Shown here piece by piece: positions 33,767-45,580 of a stretch of 64,000 bases of DNA. A program made the translations under genes and the position numbers. Within the stretch, counting starts at the first letter, position 1. Every line of letters begins with the position of its first letter. The notes under the pieces were generated by a model. That model was not told the DNA's origin and did no database searches. It saw only the letters and a list, made by a program, of their open reading frames with translations. The DNA is from Voacanga thouarsii (lineage: Eukaryota; Streptophyta; Magnoliopsida; Gentianales; Apocynaceae): NCBI GenBank assembly GCA_026120185.1, contig JANUWF010002278.1:1456501-1520500 (forward strand). Reading direction: 5' to 3'.

Positions 33767-34549
33767 ATGGCAAATAGGAACGATAAGAGTAAGTGCCCAA
33801 CGGACAAGCGCTGTGATAAAGGAAAGAAAGCTATAGGTGAAAGCTTGGGTGTGAAAAAATCGAGAAAGACCAAGAAGATCTTCGAAGCAGGTGTGCCGGG
33901 ATTTTCTTTTTTGACAGGACTTAGACCTGGCCGCCGTCATGCACCCCGTCTCTCCAGGAGTAGATTTGACCTATCGGTACTAGTTATTACTCCGTTTACG
34001 GGAGACTGTAGTGTGGATGGGTCATCTACTTCTGAGGGGACATCATCACCATATGAGGAGGAGGGTGGCAATTCTGATGAGATTGATGATGGTGAAGAGC
34101 CACACCATCAAGATGATGATGATGAGGAGGATAGTATCCCCGATGGTGTAGTATTATCCGAGGATGATGAGGAGATATTTGGTAGGGATGTACCCAAGGT
34201 ATTTGAGGAGGAGATACTGGATTTGGAGGTTGTTAATGTGAGAGAGGACCAGGAGGTACCCGAGGTGGACGTACCTGTAGTTGAGAAGCCTGAGGAAGAT
34301 TTAGAGATTGACCCAGAACTATTGACTTGGTTGCAGCCAGATACGGACGGCAATGAGGAGGTTGATGCAACAGAGTCTTGTACAGTGATCCCTACAAGTA
34401 GCCTTGAGATATTCTTTCCGACTATTAGGAATAGTGAATCTATTATTGATCCTTTCAACTACTTAAGTTACTTTATGTTGTACCCAATATCCATCCCACA
34501 TGCAGTCTTGTTAGGACTTCAAAGATTAGAATCAAAGTATAATGCTTAG
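33767..34549 (+). pseudogene. B1 acidic ORF upstream of gag, fused to C2 LTR sequence
   Basis: From MANRNDKSKCP (ATG at 33767) the first about 205 codons belong to B1. A basic N-terminal third (KKSRKTKK, RPGRRHAPRLSRSR) is followed by a strongly acidic part (DDDDEEDS, SEDDEEIFG). Then come hydrophobic-acidic clusters such as LEVVNVREDQE and VDVPVVEKPEED. No zinc knuckle, protease or RT is present. From about 34384 the frame runs by chance through antisense C2 LTR sequence to the stop at 34547-34549, so the C-terminal 55 residues are not a natural part. A3 has a counterpart between PBS and gag. Basic-acidic architecture suggests a nuclear or chromatin-binding accessory protein, but the function is unknown. 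Confidence 0.6.
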
Positions 34550-34877
34550 CAAACCAGGTATATTGGAGACCTCAAGTCTAAGGATACTTGCACATCCATT
34601 TTAATGAGACTCTATTACTGATACTAAAGAATTATCTATGTGATTATCTCATAGTTAAGTCATCCAATGTTCTTATTTTAGCAATATCCATCCACGTGTT
34701 AACTTTGCATATCGCAATACTCATGGATGTAAGAACTACCGCCTGATCAAATTAGGAATATAACACGTGCTAGTCTTAAGGCATTAATGATGTCCTATCT
34801 CATTAATACTACGATTAAGGATAATTTAAGTGAAACACTATTGAATGTAGTAAGAACCTCACATCATGATCTCTAGC
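34384..34877 (-). repeat. C2 5' LTR, outer segment
   Basis: It resumes at CAGTGATCCCTACAAGT, matching the 3' LTR from about 23090, and continues until C3 starts at 34878. The last bases CTCTAGC differ by one base from the C1 LTR (CTCTATC), so the LTR was interrupted here, not ended. Confidence 0.8.
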
Positions 34878-36655
34878 TGTAGGGATTTCAGAAATACTAT
34901 AACACTTATAGCAGTGGAAAAATAGAAATCCAAGCCCAAGATCACATGCATATGATTTAAACAGGTAAAAGAAAAACACGGGTTTTACTTCTATCATTCA
35001 AAACATTCTCTTCACATTCAATGACTGAGGCGTGATCTAGAAACAATCGTTCCAAAAACCAGTCTACACAGGCATCCAAGACGAGCTATTCCAATCTCAA
35101 TGTGAGGCTGGCTCTAATAGTATCCCCTCGAGGGACTCAGGCAAATTAAAATGAGTCTCTACTAGAAGACTCTCTTGATGGCTAGGGTTTGTTTCTGTGT
35201 ACAAAAGACAAATGAGAGAGAGAGTGTGTGTGTGTGTGAAGCTGTGTGTACTTAATTTATTGAGAGAATAATTATCTCTATTAAAATTCAGGTGATCAAT
35301 CACCACAGCATCATCTGCAAAAAATCCCCCAACGAAACCATATTTTTGTGAATTTTAATCAATTTAGAATTCCCAAATTGCAATTGGAAACCATAAGTTT
35401 TAGCAACTACAATTTGGCCCAAAATTATAACTAATTATAATTGGCCACAATTACTTCTATTTCTCACAATTAACCATACAATATTATCAAATAACATATT
35501 AAGTACATAATTCTCTATTGTGTATGACCTATTAGGTTTTTCAGTATATTAGTAGCAAATATGAATTAATCCAAACATCTTTAGGATTAATAATCCATAA
35601 TAATTTAGAATTAACCTATTAATCCTAAACATGATTGGTTTATTAATTCATCGATTAATAAACCCATATCAACAGATCATGAGCGTTATCTAACAATACA
35701 TCATGACCACCCAATAGTCCAGGAAGTCAAATGGCTTGACATTAACCCTTCAATAACAAACTACTGTGTAATAAATATCCTTCACCAAACAATATCTCAT
35801 TCTGTTTGGAGTACGAAATTAGCGCCAACTCCCTCCAGAATACATATTAATTCTGGCCCGAATATATTAGTACTTGTACCAGGGATCCACTACTCTATAT
35901 GTGTATCAATCGAAACTATTTCCAATACACAATCACTATGGCTAAGGATTTCACGAGTAGTAATACCAATAAGTGGTCGTGAGATATTTGCCCCTACTAT
36001 TAGGAGTGGTGAATCCTTTATTGACCCTTTCAACTATTTTTATTTACCTCACATTGTACCCAATACGGATCCCATATGCAACCCTCGATATGGTTCTAGA
36101 GATTGGAATCAAAGTACAATGCTCATCAAACAAAGTGCCTTAGAGATCTCAAGTCTAAGAATACTTGTACGTTTGCTATAGCGAGATTCTATTACTGGCA
36201 CTACATAGTTATCCATGTGATCATCTTCTAGTCAGGTTATCCAATGTACTTGTTCTATTAACAAGCATCCATATGTTAACTTTGACTGTCTCATTATTAA
36301 CAAGCATCCACGTGTTAACTTTAACTATCTCAATACTTACGAATATGAGAACTACTACCTGATCAGATCAGGAAGTCTAACACATGCTAATCTTAATGCA
36401 TTAATAATGTCCTATCTCATTAATACTACGACTAGGGATTATTTAAGTACTAACACCATATAGTGTAATAGAAATCTCACATTATGATCACTATAATGAT
36501 TTTCTTAATACAGTATTGTGCTAGGGACTTTATCTAATAGTTATTTTACATGAAAGTAAAGAAAACATTCTGAAAGATAAATAATACCGTGTATTATAAA
36601 ACAAATATGTAACATACAAAGTACAAGTGATTGCCTCTAAGGCACAACACTAATA
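34878..36655 (-). repeat. C3 3' LTR (1778 bp)
   Basis: The plus strand starts TGTAGGGATTTCAG and ends CAACACTAATA (decayed from ACA), next to AACTCC. It aligns with the LTRs of C1 and C2 through most of its length and contains a short tandem duplication (36257-36334) and a (TG)n stretch (about 35224-35238). Confidence 0.85.
36257..36334. repeat. 39-bp tandem duplication in the C3 LTR
   Basis: Two units starting ATTAACAAGCATCC (36257 and 36296). C2 has a single unit, with CAAGCATCCACGTGTTAA at about 23391, so the duplication is private to C3. Confidence 0.8.
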
Positions 36656-36729
36656 AACTCCTATTTGCACTAAAGCCAATCATTCCTGTATCTAATACCG
36701 AATGACTCTACATGCCTATCATGTTTCTT

Positions 36730-37188
36730 CTAGGATAGTGTTTTTGTAAGTAGGTTAGCTATGTTCTCATCCGTGGAAACTCTTTTTATTTTTGCATCAT
36801 TCCTATCTATGATCTTTCGGATCAGATGATAGCGTCGCAATACGTGTTTGGATCGTTGGTGAGACCGCGGCTCCTTTGCTTGTGCAATGGCTCCGTTGTT
36901 GTCAAAATACAAAGTTATTAGACCAACAACACTAGGAACCACACCCAATTCCATCACGAACTTCTTGATCCAAACATCCTCCTTAGCTGCTTCAGAAGCA
37001 GCTATATACTCAGCTTCTGTCGTAGAGTCGGCAATAGTATCTTGTTTGGAACTCTTACAACTTATTGCCCTTCCATACAACATAAACACATAGCCAGATT
37101 GTGATTTGAAATCATATTTTTCAGATTGAAAACTAGCATCAGTATACCTATTTACTTTCAAATCACATTCTCCATAAACAAAGAACAC
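36730..37188 (-). pseudogene. C3 RNase H domain, open reading frame
   Basis: 152 codons without interruption: YTDASFQSEKYDFKSQSGYV, IADSTTEAEYIAASEAAKED, ITLYFDNNGAIAQAKEP, RSKHVLRRYHLIRKI and ENIANLLTK. The catalytic Asp/Glu/Asp positions are kept. It is the best preserved RNase H in the window and shows what C1 lost: Arg here corresponds to TGA in C1. It is a domain of Pol and not an independent gene; the segment joining it to RT (37189-37463) is frameshifted. Confidence 0.88.
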
Positions 37189-38150
37189 ATCCTTAGTCCT
37201 TCACAAGTACTTAAGGATGTTCTTTATAGGCACCCAATAACCCTCACCAGGGTCAGATTGGTATCTACTCATCAGACTAAGAGCACAGGATACATTAGGC
37301 CTTTTATATATCGTAGTGTACATGATAGATACAACTGCCGAAGCACACAGAATCTAACTCATGTGATCCCTTTCAACTTATGTCTTTGGAGACATCGATA
37401 TCGAAATGCTTATCCTATAGGACATGGGTAAGAATTCCTTTTTGGATTATCCATGCTAAACCTCTATAGTACATTGTCTATGCATGTAGACTGTGAAAGA
37501 CTTAGCAATCTTTTTGACCTATCTCTATAGATCCTTATTCCAAGAATGTAGGTTGCTTGTCTAAGGTATTTCATAGAGAATTTCTTAGACAACCAAACTT
37601 TAACTGATTGAAGAATAGGTATATTGTTTCCTATTAGCAATATATCATCTACATAAAGTAATAAGAAAATGATTGTGCTCCCACTAACCTTCTTATACAC
37701 ACAAAGCTTATTCATGTTTCGAATGAAACCAAACTCTTTGATTGTTTCATCAAAATGGATGTTCCAACTCATAGAAGCTTGCTTAAGTCCATAAGTGGAC
37801 CTTTGCAGCTTGCACACTTTTGTGCTATCATTGGATATGGAACCTCAGGTTGTGTCATATTCACTTCTTTAGTCAGATTGTCTAATTAGGAAAGCTGTTT
37901 TCACATCCATTTGCCAGATCTCATAATTATGATGATTGACAATAGGCTGGAGTATCCTGGTGGATTTTAGCATGGCTATTGGCAAGAAGGCTTCGTCATA
38001 GTCAATACCATATTGTTGACAATAACCCTTAGCCATTAGTTGTGTTTTACAGGTAACTAAGTTACCATCCTTGTCAGTTTTCTTCTTGAAAACCTATTTC
38101 CACCCAATAGGTTTGATTCAGTGGATCAACCAAAGTCCATACTTAGCTGT
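37189..38150 (-). pseudogene. C3 reverse transcriptase domain
   Basis: Open from 37817 to 37464 with CKLQRSTYGLKQASMSW, the catalytic YVDDILLIGNN and VWLSKKFSMKYLRQATYILG. The N-terminal part (about 37820-38150, ARLV...FLNG region) and the C-terminal part toward RNase H are readable only with frameshifts. Trp in VWLSK is the residue replaced by a stop in C1. Confidence 0.85.
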
Positions 38151-38434
38151 AGTACATAGAATCCATCTCTGACTTCATAGCCTCAAGCTATTTGTCGAGT
38201 TCTGAACTGTTCAGAATTTTCTTGTAGGTAGTAGGTTCATTTTCATTTATAAGCACTATGTCATTATGGTCACTTATGAGAAATCCATATCTCTCAGGTG
38301 CCATATGTATCCTACTCGACTTACGAGCATTTTGTATAGTAGAAGATTCATCTATTCTCTCAATAGATTTTGGATCAAATGTTTGATCCTTGTTTGTTTG
38401 TTCTTCTTGAACATCAATAAGTTCAATTTTATTC

Positions 38435-38968
38435 CTACTGTCCCCTTTTGAGTATGTTCTCTTTCTCTAAGAAGACAACTTGCTTCAAAATAAACACTTT
38501 ATTTACAGAGGGCAAATAGAAGTAATACCTGAAAGATTCTTTCAGATATCCCACAAACAAACACTTGTCAAACTTACTATCAAGTTTGTTTGACTGTGGC
38601 CTTTTGACAAAGGTAAGGTAACCCCATCCTCTCAAGTAAGATAACTTTGGTTTCTTGCTAAAAAACATCTCAAATGGGATGGCATCAACTGTTTTTGATA
38701 GAACTCTATTTAGAATATACACTAAAGTCCCTAGTGTGTACCCCCAAAACGATTTTAGCAAGTCTGCAAAAGTCATCATGGTCTATACCATGTCTAGAAG
38801 GGTTCAATTCCTTCTCTCAGAAACACCGTTATGTTGAGGTGTAAGTAGTGGAGTCCATTGAGATAATATCCTACTATCTCTAAGATAACCCTAAAACTCT
38901 TGGTTTAAGTATTTACCTCCTCGATCCGATCTTATAGTTTTAAAAATTATGCCAAGTTATTTCTCTAC
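38435..38968 (-). pseudogene. C3 integrase, C-terminal part, interrupted by D
   Basis: Open from 38779 to 38435: ADLLKSFWGYTLGTLVYILN, KKPKLSYLRGWGYLTFVKRP and DKCLFVGYLKESFRYYFY. Upstream (38780-38968) the ERRN and SDRGGEY region is recognisable but frameshifted. Sequence stops at the D insertion. Confidence 0.82.
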
Positions 38969-40708
38969 TGTTGGAAAGTATGCCCTCAAAGACTATGTAT
39001 TCCATGTAAATATATTGCGACAAAATGTTTATTCATTCAATTTAGTTTATCTCCTATGTGTTGGGTCATTCTTTACAGTAAGGTATAGATATTGGGTACT
39101 TGTCATACAAGTAAAATAGAGTTCTTAGTTGTTTGATAGAACTGGGCATTTTATCAAGGTAAGACTATTGTGCCATGATTTTCAATAAGAAATGGTTTAC
39201 CTTGATTTAATAAGTAGTTCATTGACATCTTTGGCATAAGCGTATTTTCAATACATAGAACTGGATCTGTAGTAGTGGTCTATCTTAAAGTACTATAATT
39301 GTAGAGACCAGACTATTACTGCTACAGCATAGACGGATACCTTCATACTTGCGTATAAGTTGGTGGTTTGGTAAAGCTAGAGTTTTATGAATTAATTTTT
39401 GTTGGGTGAGATTTCCTTTGTGAGATCAATATCCTTGTATGTGGGTGTATTACTCTAGTTAGTTAAGATAGACTCATGCAATAGAGTTTCTATGCTTCAC
39501 TTAGAGAAGTTATATCACCCTTTTATGATTCTCCAAGATAATCTAATGATCTAGGGCCCTGGGAAAGTGACTCTAGAATGTGTGCTTTTGGGTAGCTTCT
39601 GATGATAAGCAAGTACATTCAAGTGAGTCATGGATTATTGGATTAAAGATCTAAGGATGATAGATGTCTTTGAGATGGGTGTTAGTACATTTATCTTATC
39701 TCATTGATGGGTATTAAATAAAGGGGTATTTTTGTCATGAAACCAATAGGTCGGAGATATTGCTTTAGCAATATTATTCTTAGGGTCAATATTTCTATAT
39801 GGTGGTAAATGGAAATATTTAAAATCGTAAAATGCAGCTATTTAATATTAAGGTCATTTTGGTCATTTTTGTAGCCATGAATAATGTCTCTTGGTCCCCA
39901 GATTAGCTCAAGTTACCTTGGTATTATTTCGACACAATCTAGGCTTGATGGATAATTATTTTGGAAGAGAAATAAAATTTATTCTAAAAGTCCAATTAGA
40001 ATTGATTAATTAGTCTTGAGTTTTTAATAAGGCGTAGAAAAGATAATTAATTAATTAAGAAGATTGGGCTGGAATAAATTAATTAATTGGGCCGACATTT
40101 GTTGACATATATTTTGAGTCTAATTAGAATTAATTAATTTATCTTGGGTATTTAATGAAGCCAAAAAAAGATAATTAATTAATTAAGAGGATTGGACCAG
40201 TCTTGGACTGATTTATGAGCACGACACCAAGCCCATAAGGGCCTGATGATTTCGGCCATTAGGGTTTGAGGAAACCCTAAGGCTGGCCGAAAATAAGAGG
40301 GAAAAAGAACAAAAAACGGACATTTTTTTTTTCCTTCTCTCTCTGGTGTGCCGTCTCGTTCTCTCTCTTTGTTTCACGTTTTTCTCTTCTTTCTCTCTTG
40401 GAGAGTATCTTGATTATTCGAAGAAGAAGCTTTCACCAAGCTAACCCAACAGCACGGTAGAGTCATACTTCAAAAGACAAAGAGAGAAAGCTTAGAGACA
40501 CTTGATACGTAGGAGTAGAAGATTAGAGGGAATACCGATCAAACTGCAGGCGCCTTCTTTCCCTCTTCCAATGTAAGATGCAGTGCAACCTGGCCCCTCA
40601 TTGGTTAATCCGTGACCAATAAAGAAAAGTTAGTCCCCTAGATGTAGTTAGGAAAACTGAAAAATTTTCTACTGTGCTTTCTTTGATGTTTTTCATGTTG
40701 ATACTTTA
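38969..40708 (+). repeat. D 5' LTR (1740 bp)
   Basis: It ends CTTTA (decayed from CTTCA) just before AGTGGTATCAGAGC. It shares two U3 foldbacks with E (39241-39255 and 39272-39316) and a pyrimidine-rich region (about 40320-40400). Confidence 0.82.
39241..39316. promoter_or_regulatory. Paired foldbacks in D U3
   Basis: CGTATT/AATACA (39241-39255) and GTAGT-GGTCT/AGACC-ACTAT (39272-39316). The same two stems stand in both E LTRs with different bases but retained pairing. Confidence 0.45.
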
Positions 40709-40710
40709 AG

Positions 40711-40722
40711 TGGTATCAGAGC
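40711..40722 (+). promoter_or_regulatory. D primer-binding site
   Basis: TGGTATCAGAGC, a perfect initiator tRNA-Met match two bases after the LTR. Confidence 0.9.
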
Positions 40723-41090
40723 TACAATTTTCATCTAGGAGTATGTACTAGGGTTAAAAACTAGAAAAGGTTGTTCCTTTACTATTAAAAATGAATCTTT
40801 TGTGATTTCATGTGATTGCTCATACATTACTTTGTAGAGTTCGTATATACCTCATAGTTAGCGGCATAAGATCATATATTCTAATGGTTTTTCCATCGTT
40901 TTTCTAGTTTTAAATAGATTCATTGTACACCTCATGGTTAGAGGCATATGTGCTTGTAAAGGCATGTTTTTATGCCTTGTTTTACGTTTCAGACCAAGCA
41001 CAAGGTCCACTATGCCTTATCGGAGGTGTTGGAGAAATAGAGCAGACCTGGTGCAAGGAGGGCCCAGTGGGCCAGGCGCCTAGTCTATTC
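40723..41090 (+). other. D leader fragment with GC-rich cassette
   Basis: No gene. Two related 20-mers with CTCATRGTTAG (about 40850 and 40930) precede a GC-rich block at 41036-41094 containing GACCTGGTGCAAGGAGGGCC and CCAGGCGCC, similar to the Athila-like cassette unit at 19404-19465. Confidence 0.6.
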
Positions 41091-41482
41091 TGTCAAACCC
41101 TACCAAAACCTACCCTAGAGTAAGAGGGATGGGATGCATATCGTGTCATCATGCATAAAATATATCTCTTAAATGATTTTGTGTGCCTTAGAATTGTGGT
41201 TTATGGGATATATAATTTGTTTGTGCTTGTTGAGTAGAAAGGGTAAAAAGGTAATTTTACTTGAGGTTGAAATAGGAAGATGGCTTGAGCCTTAGAATTC
41301 TTGTCTCCATTATTTCTGCAAGTCTTGTCTTAACCTCTTTGAATTTAAACTATTAATAATTCTTTAATTCATTTTTATATCCATAAAATTCCCGGATGAT
41401 TACCTTGCTTGGAATTTTAAAATTCCAGCCCTTGTAGGATAGGGGTTGGCCGAAAATGTGGAGGAAGAATAGGAAGAGGATT
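41091..41482 (+). mobile_element. LTR A6: first 392 bp of an A-type LTR
   Basis: It starts TGTCAAACCCTACC and aligns with the first part of A1/A3 (CTAGAGTAAGAGGG, GGGATGCATATCGTG). It ends where A3 begins with its own complete TGTGAAACCCC start, so A3 is most simply inserted into A6. The rest of A6 would lie right of the window. Confidence 0.7.
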
Positions 41483-41682
41483 TGTGAAACCCCACCTAAA
41501 GCCAACCCTAGAGTAAGGGGGTCGGGATGCGTATCATATCATTTTGCATGAATATGTATGTTTTTGAATGATTTTATGTGCTTTAGAATTATGATTTAGG
41601 GATTAAAATGCTTAGTTATGCTTATTAAGTAGGAAGGGTAAAATGGTAATTTTGCTTGAGGTCAAAATAGGAGGATAGCTTT

Positions 41683-44600
41683 TGTAACACCCCACGTTTT
41701 TTTCCTTGTCGTAGTGGGCCGAACTCAAGTGGGATGTCGCCCCGTTTGAATTCTCAGACTAAGGGTCTTTATAATGATTTAAACTTAATGTAAACGGTAA
41801 AGTCGAAACTTAAGCAAAGATATGAAACATGCTCTTTATTTATATAAACATATGAGTCGCAATAGGTACATTGTCATAGTTTCCAAAATACATAAGCTAA
41901 AACATCTCATAGTCTATGTACAATGATCACTCCAAAAGATTTGCTATCAAGTGCTATAGAAGAAGTCCTGGAATACTGTTGTTATTCTTCAACTCCAATC
42001 CCTAAAAAAAATTAGAAAACAAAAACATACGTGTGAGTGGTATACCCAGTGAGTCCCGTGTGTGGCAGTGTTTTGCTTAGAAGAGAAAGACGATTTTCAA
42101 TTTCTTTGCTGAAATAAATTTTATAACAAGAAAAACAGCGGTAATTGATGAATTTAGGTTTAATGTACATTCGAAAAACAATAGCTTCCAAACACACAGC
42201 CCCTAATTCAATAAATGCGGGTTCTTCTCTATTTAGAAGTATGTCCCGCGTGCAAAGTTCAAGGAACTTCACCTTCGGCCACACGGTCTCTTGTGCCAGG
42301 GACTGCGCCTTACAGCACGTCACTCGTGTTATGCCGGAAGGGTGAGCAGCGTACAAATGTACCTCACCGTGCACTTAGGGATCTTTTACTTGCCACCATA
42401 AGCCAGGGGTCCCAATCCTGATGTCAATCACCATCGAGGTGGCAAGGGATTGAACACACCAAGTGTCCCCGCTCGGTATCATGTGAACAATCCACCGTCA
42501 CAATCAATAGGCAATTGCCGGGCTCACAACGGCTAGCCAAGGGCGATTCATCTCAATGTCCTGTCGCCTGGTTTGGAGTAAGACAATCCCCAGAACTGAT
42601 CAGGTTACTTGGGGTCGTCTATCTCTAACATGAGCTAGTACAAAGATCAATGTTCTTGCTGAGTACTCAACACAACAACACCAATCCCATCTGACTGATC
42701 AGGCCAGAGGGTCATCTGATCCCGCAGGATTTCCAAATCAAAATATTTCTTATTTTCTGGGGACGTACTTTATCACAAAAGTCATTTTCCAAGGGTATTC
42801 GGGCCATTTCACCCATGCCAGATTCCAATAGACTTTTTGAGGGTATCTGGGTCATTTTACCCTTACCCGATTTGAAAAATATTCACAAAAGTTTCAATAA
42901 GGATATTTCGGTCATTTACCGAATACCCGAGTTCCAAGAGTTTTCATAAAATATTCCAATAAGGATATTTGGATTATTCTCCAAATACCCGATTTCAAAA
43001 TTTACCATTTTTCAGAAATCCCAAATATTTAATCCGAAAAGGACTAAATTCACAAAATTCGTGTTTTAAACATCCAGTAAGGTTTCCAAGCTGAATATGA
43101 AATTTATTCGATTCCGAAATAGCATAAAAGAAAATGTTGCTCATGTAAACCTTACACATATTCAAGGATTTCCAAAATGGCATAAAACATAGCATTTCAT
43201 AGAAAATCAAAGCACACTAGCCTTTAAAAAGGTTTAGAAATCAATGGGACTCACCTTGTATATTAAGTCAAAGTTGCACTCGTATAGTCCTAAAAGAAGT
43301 TTCCTCGACTTAATTCACCTACACCATTAATATATCTCCGTATTATTACTTAATAGATTCAAATGCTTAATGGTTCGAATAAGGTTTCTATAATTTCCTT
43401 AAAGAAATAGATGAATTAATGCTTTTGATGGTTTTCCTGGTTTTACAGCTTTACCATCCTCCACTATTCCTCACATAACTTGTTCAATATAGGTCCAAAT
43501 AAGGTGAGGTTACTTTCATAATATTTCTAAGACATCCCTCTAATAATTTTGGGTCATGAGACATGTAAAATGCATCCCATTTTGTACAGTTTTCCAGTTA
43601 ATTCCACTGTTCCGAGGTTGGAGTTCAGTTTTGTCATCTTCCAGTGTTTTGTACATATCTCTTTCAATACAGGACCAAATGAGGTGAAAATACTTCCAAA
43701 ATATTCCTATGACATTTATCTATCAACTTCAGGTCATGGGATATTCAAACCTCTCTCCATTTTGTTCAGTTTTTCAGCTACACTTACTGCTCTGAGTTGG
43801 AGGTTCAAAATTACAGTTTAGAAGCCCAACTTGTTTTAATTTATTTCTATGGTTTCTTCAACATATCATACCACATGTAAACCCTTTAATACCTCATTTA
43901 AAATCCCACCATCATTTTTCTAACAGGTTTTCATACTCAGCACTTCTCTCTTATCCAAACGAATTAATTATTCCAAGCTCACCAAACCAGTAAATTTAGG
44001 CAGTTTTCACCATTCTTGTTGTTCATGATCTCTTAGCCATTCAAAACCCTCACAACCTCCACAAAACTTGTTCCAAATCCTTTCTAACTAGTCTTGGACA
44101 TATTTAGGATTATTTATGCTCAATTTCCAGCCATATCTTCTCAGATTTCCTTTAATATTTCCAAACAACACAAGCTATTGAGTTCTTACTAACAAATGGC
44201 TTTTCTTGTTTTCTTTATCACTTCCTTCCTTTTTCTTTTCAAATTTTCAGTATATCATCACTCCAATACACCTCAAATGTACTGAAAATCATACTCAACC
44301 CATCACTACACCAACCGGTCAATCCAACATCCATCACAACATCAAAATATTTTCATTACTCAACATCAACAAATTTGTATGCAATTAGTTTCCAACTTCT
44401 AACATCATTTTTTAGCTTTTGAGAAATGATCTCTTACCTTTCCAAGATGAGTGCAAAGCTGTATGCTCCTTTCCTTCTTTCCTTCTCCTTTCTTTCTCCT
44501 TGCTGCCGGTTTCCATTTCTTCCTCCTTGCTGCTGGAAATCTCTCTCTCTCCCTTAGTCTCTCTTTTTCTTGTTTTTCCTTTCCTCTCTTCACTTTTCTG

Positions 44601-45472
44601 GTTTTTCTTCTTCTCTTTCCAGCTTTGGCCGAATTCTCCCCTTCTTACTCCTATTTATATAGCTCAATCTTCTTGGTCTTGTTTGATCTTAATAAAATGA
44701 CTTAGGGTGAGTTGGCATTTCTAAAAGTCTTTAGACTTTCATAGAACTTAAAAGAAGATTGTGGAACTATGTAGAAGCTTGTAGAACTCCCTAGAAGTCT
44801 CATGACTAATATATTTGCTAACCTTGCATGGCGCTACATAATTATAGTTAACTTGCCCTAATCTAGTTTAGCTTGATTGAGCTTAATTAAAGAAAGTCTA
44901 AGAATAGTTAATCTTGGACAAATATATCAAGCTTGTGGGTCATCTTCATTTACTTCTTGTAGGCCCCCTAAAAGATCTTAGTATATAATATAATATAATT
45001 AAGGTATTTATAGTATTAGTTGTTGTTGTTGTTGTTGTTGTGTGTGTGTGTGTGTATATATATACACACACATATATAAATAACAATAGTAAGAATAATA
45101 TAATAATTCAATATAATTATTAAATTTAATAATACTATAATTTAATATTACCAAGAAATATTTGTATTAATTAATAGATATAAAAATAATAGTAATGGAT
45201 ACTAGAATAAAAAATAATATTATTATTATTATTAAACTACAATAATTATTATAATAGAATAAAGTAAAATAAAATAGAATAAAATAAAATAATGACAATA
45301 TTAGTAATAATACTAATATTAATAATAATAGCACTAGGGATGGCCATTCTATAACACTATGAATAATATTATTAATTTATAACCTTAATAATATTCTTAA
45401 TAAATAGGGAGGGAAAATATATCATTAATTTTTTTTTATATGTGTTTTCATTTTGGACGACGGGTTATTACA
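41683..45472 (-). mobile_element. Solo giant LTR B2 (3790 bp) in the A3 LTR
   Basis: On the minus strand it starts TGTAATAACCCGTCG and ends GGGGTGTTACA. It is homologous to the B1 LTR (shared 3' box at 41763-41773 and palindrome at 42659-42670). The flanks GCTTT (41678-41682) and ACTTG (45473-45477) are compatible with a decayed duplication around CTT. The A1 sequence is continuous at this point. No PBS or coding region is present. A run of TTG, TG and TA repeats lies at 45019-45080. Confidence 0.85.
45019..45080. repeat. (TTG)n-(TG)n-(TA/CA)n compound microsatellite in B2
   Basis: About seven TTG units, then TG units, then TATA/CACA alternation, with AT-rich imperfect repeats continuing to about 45340. 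Confidence 0.9.
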
Positions 45473-45528
45473 ACTTGTGGATTAAATAAGAAGAATATTT
45501 GGGTGAGAAAATAAGAACAAGGGTTGTT

Positions 45529-45580
45529 GTGGTTTAGTGAGCTTTGGGAATTACTCTTTAAGGTCATAAGTTCAAATCCC
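45529..45580 (+). other. tRNA-like module in the A3 LTR
   Basis: A box TGGTTTAGTG(A) at 45530-45540 and B-box-like AGTTCAAATCCC near 45569-45580. Spacing is slightly short because of a small deletion. Same LTR position as in A1, A2 and A4. Confidence 0.5.

Larger units (their letters stand above)
29782..34383 (+). mobile_element. Giant-LTR element B1: 5' LTR, PBS and start of internal region
   Basis: The LTR starts TGTAACATCCCACG at 29782 in the C2 5' LTR and runs to about 33692. A PBS and an acidic ORF follow, and then the sequence changes abruptly back to the C2 LTR near 34384. The rest of the internal region and the 3' LTR are missing. The C2 LTR lacks the segment equivalent to about 22450-23089, so one deletion took both. 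Family B differs from A over most of the LTR but shares the palindrome, the TATA-like 3' box and the GGGGCGACA motif. Confidence 0.85.
21980..34877 (-). mobile_element. Ty1/copia element C2, sister of C1, with B1 inserted in its 5' LTR
   Basis: The order on the minus strand is 5' LTR (34877 to about 34384, and 29781-29286), PBS (29273-29284), leader, gag, pol and 3' LTR (23728-21980). LTR, leader and pol align with C1 and C3. It is the most decayed of the three: hardly any pol segment stays open for 60 codons. B1 (29782 to about 34383) splits the 5' LTR, and about 640 bp of LTR sequence is missing at that place. C3 begins at 34878. The left flank AGTAT (21975-21979) would be the target duplication, but the right partner is not visible. 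Confidence 0.88.
34878..38968 (-). mobile_element. Ty1/copia element C3, sister of C1 and C2, cut by D
   Basis: 3' LTR (34878-36655), PPT complement, RNase H, RT and part of integrase on the minus strand. Element D is inserted at 38969 within the integrase, after TTCTCTAC. The remaining integrase, gag, leader and 5' LTR should lie beyond D, outside the window to the right. Confidence 0.88.
38969..41090 (+). mobile_element. Ty1/copia element D: 5' LTR, PBS and start of leader
   Basis: The LTR starts TGTTGGAAAGTATGCCC at 38969 inside C3 integrase and is related to E (TGTTAGATTGTATGCCC). A PBS follows at 40711. The leader runs to about 41090, where A-type LTR sequence A6 starts. Gag-pol and 3' LTR are not in the window. 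The presumed target site is TCTAC (38964-38968). Confidence 0.82.

Noticed and set aside
34108..34458. 116-codon Ser/Thr-rich ORF on the minus strand
   Set aside because: Exact antisense shadow of the acidic GAT/GAG codon runs of the B1 ORF.
34373..34882. End of C2 as a simple truncation at C3
   Set aside because: The last C2 bases match the uninterrupted C1 LTR to the position of the C3 terminus with one mismatch, which fits insertion better than truncation.
44419..44705. Hydrophobic Phe/Leu/Ser-rich ORFs of 84-93 codons in B2
   Set aside because: They arise from a CTTTCTCC-rich pyrimidine tract in several frames; no homologue in B1.
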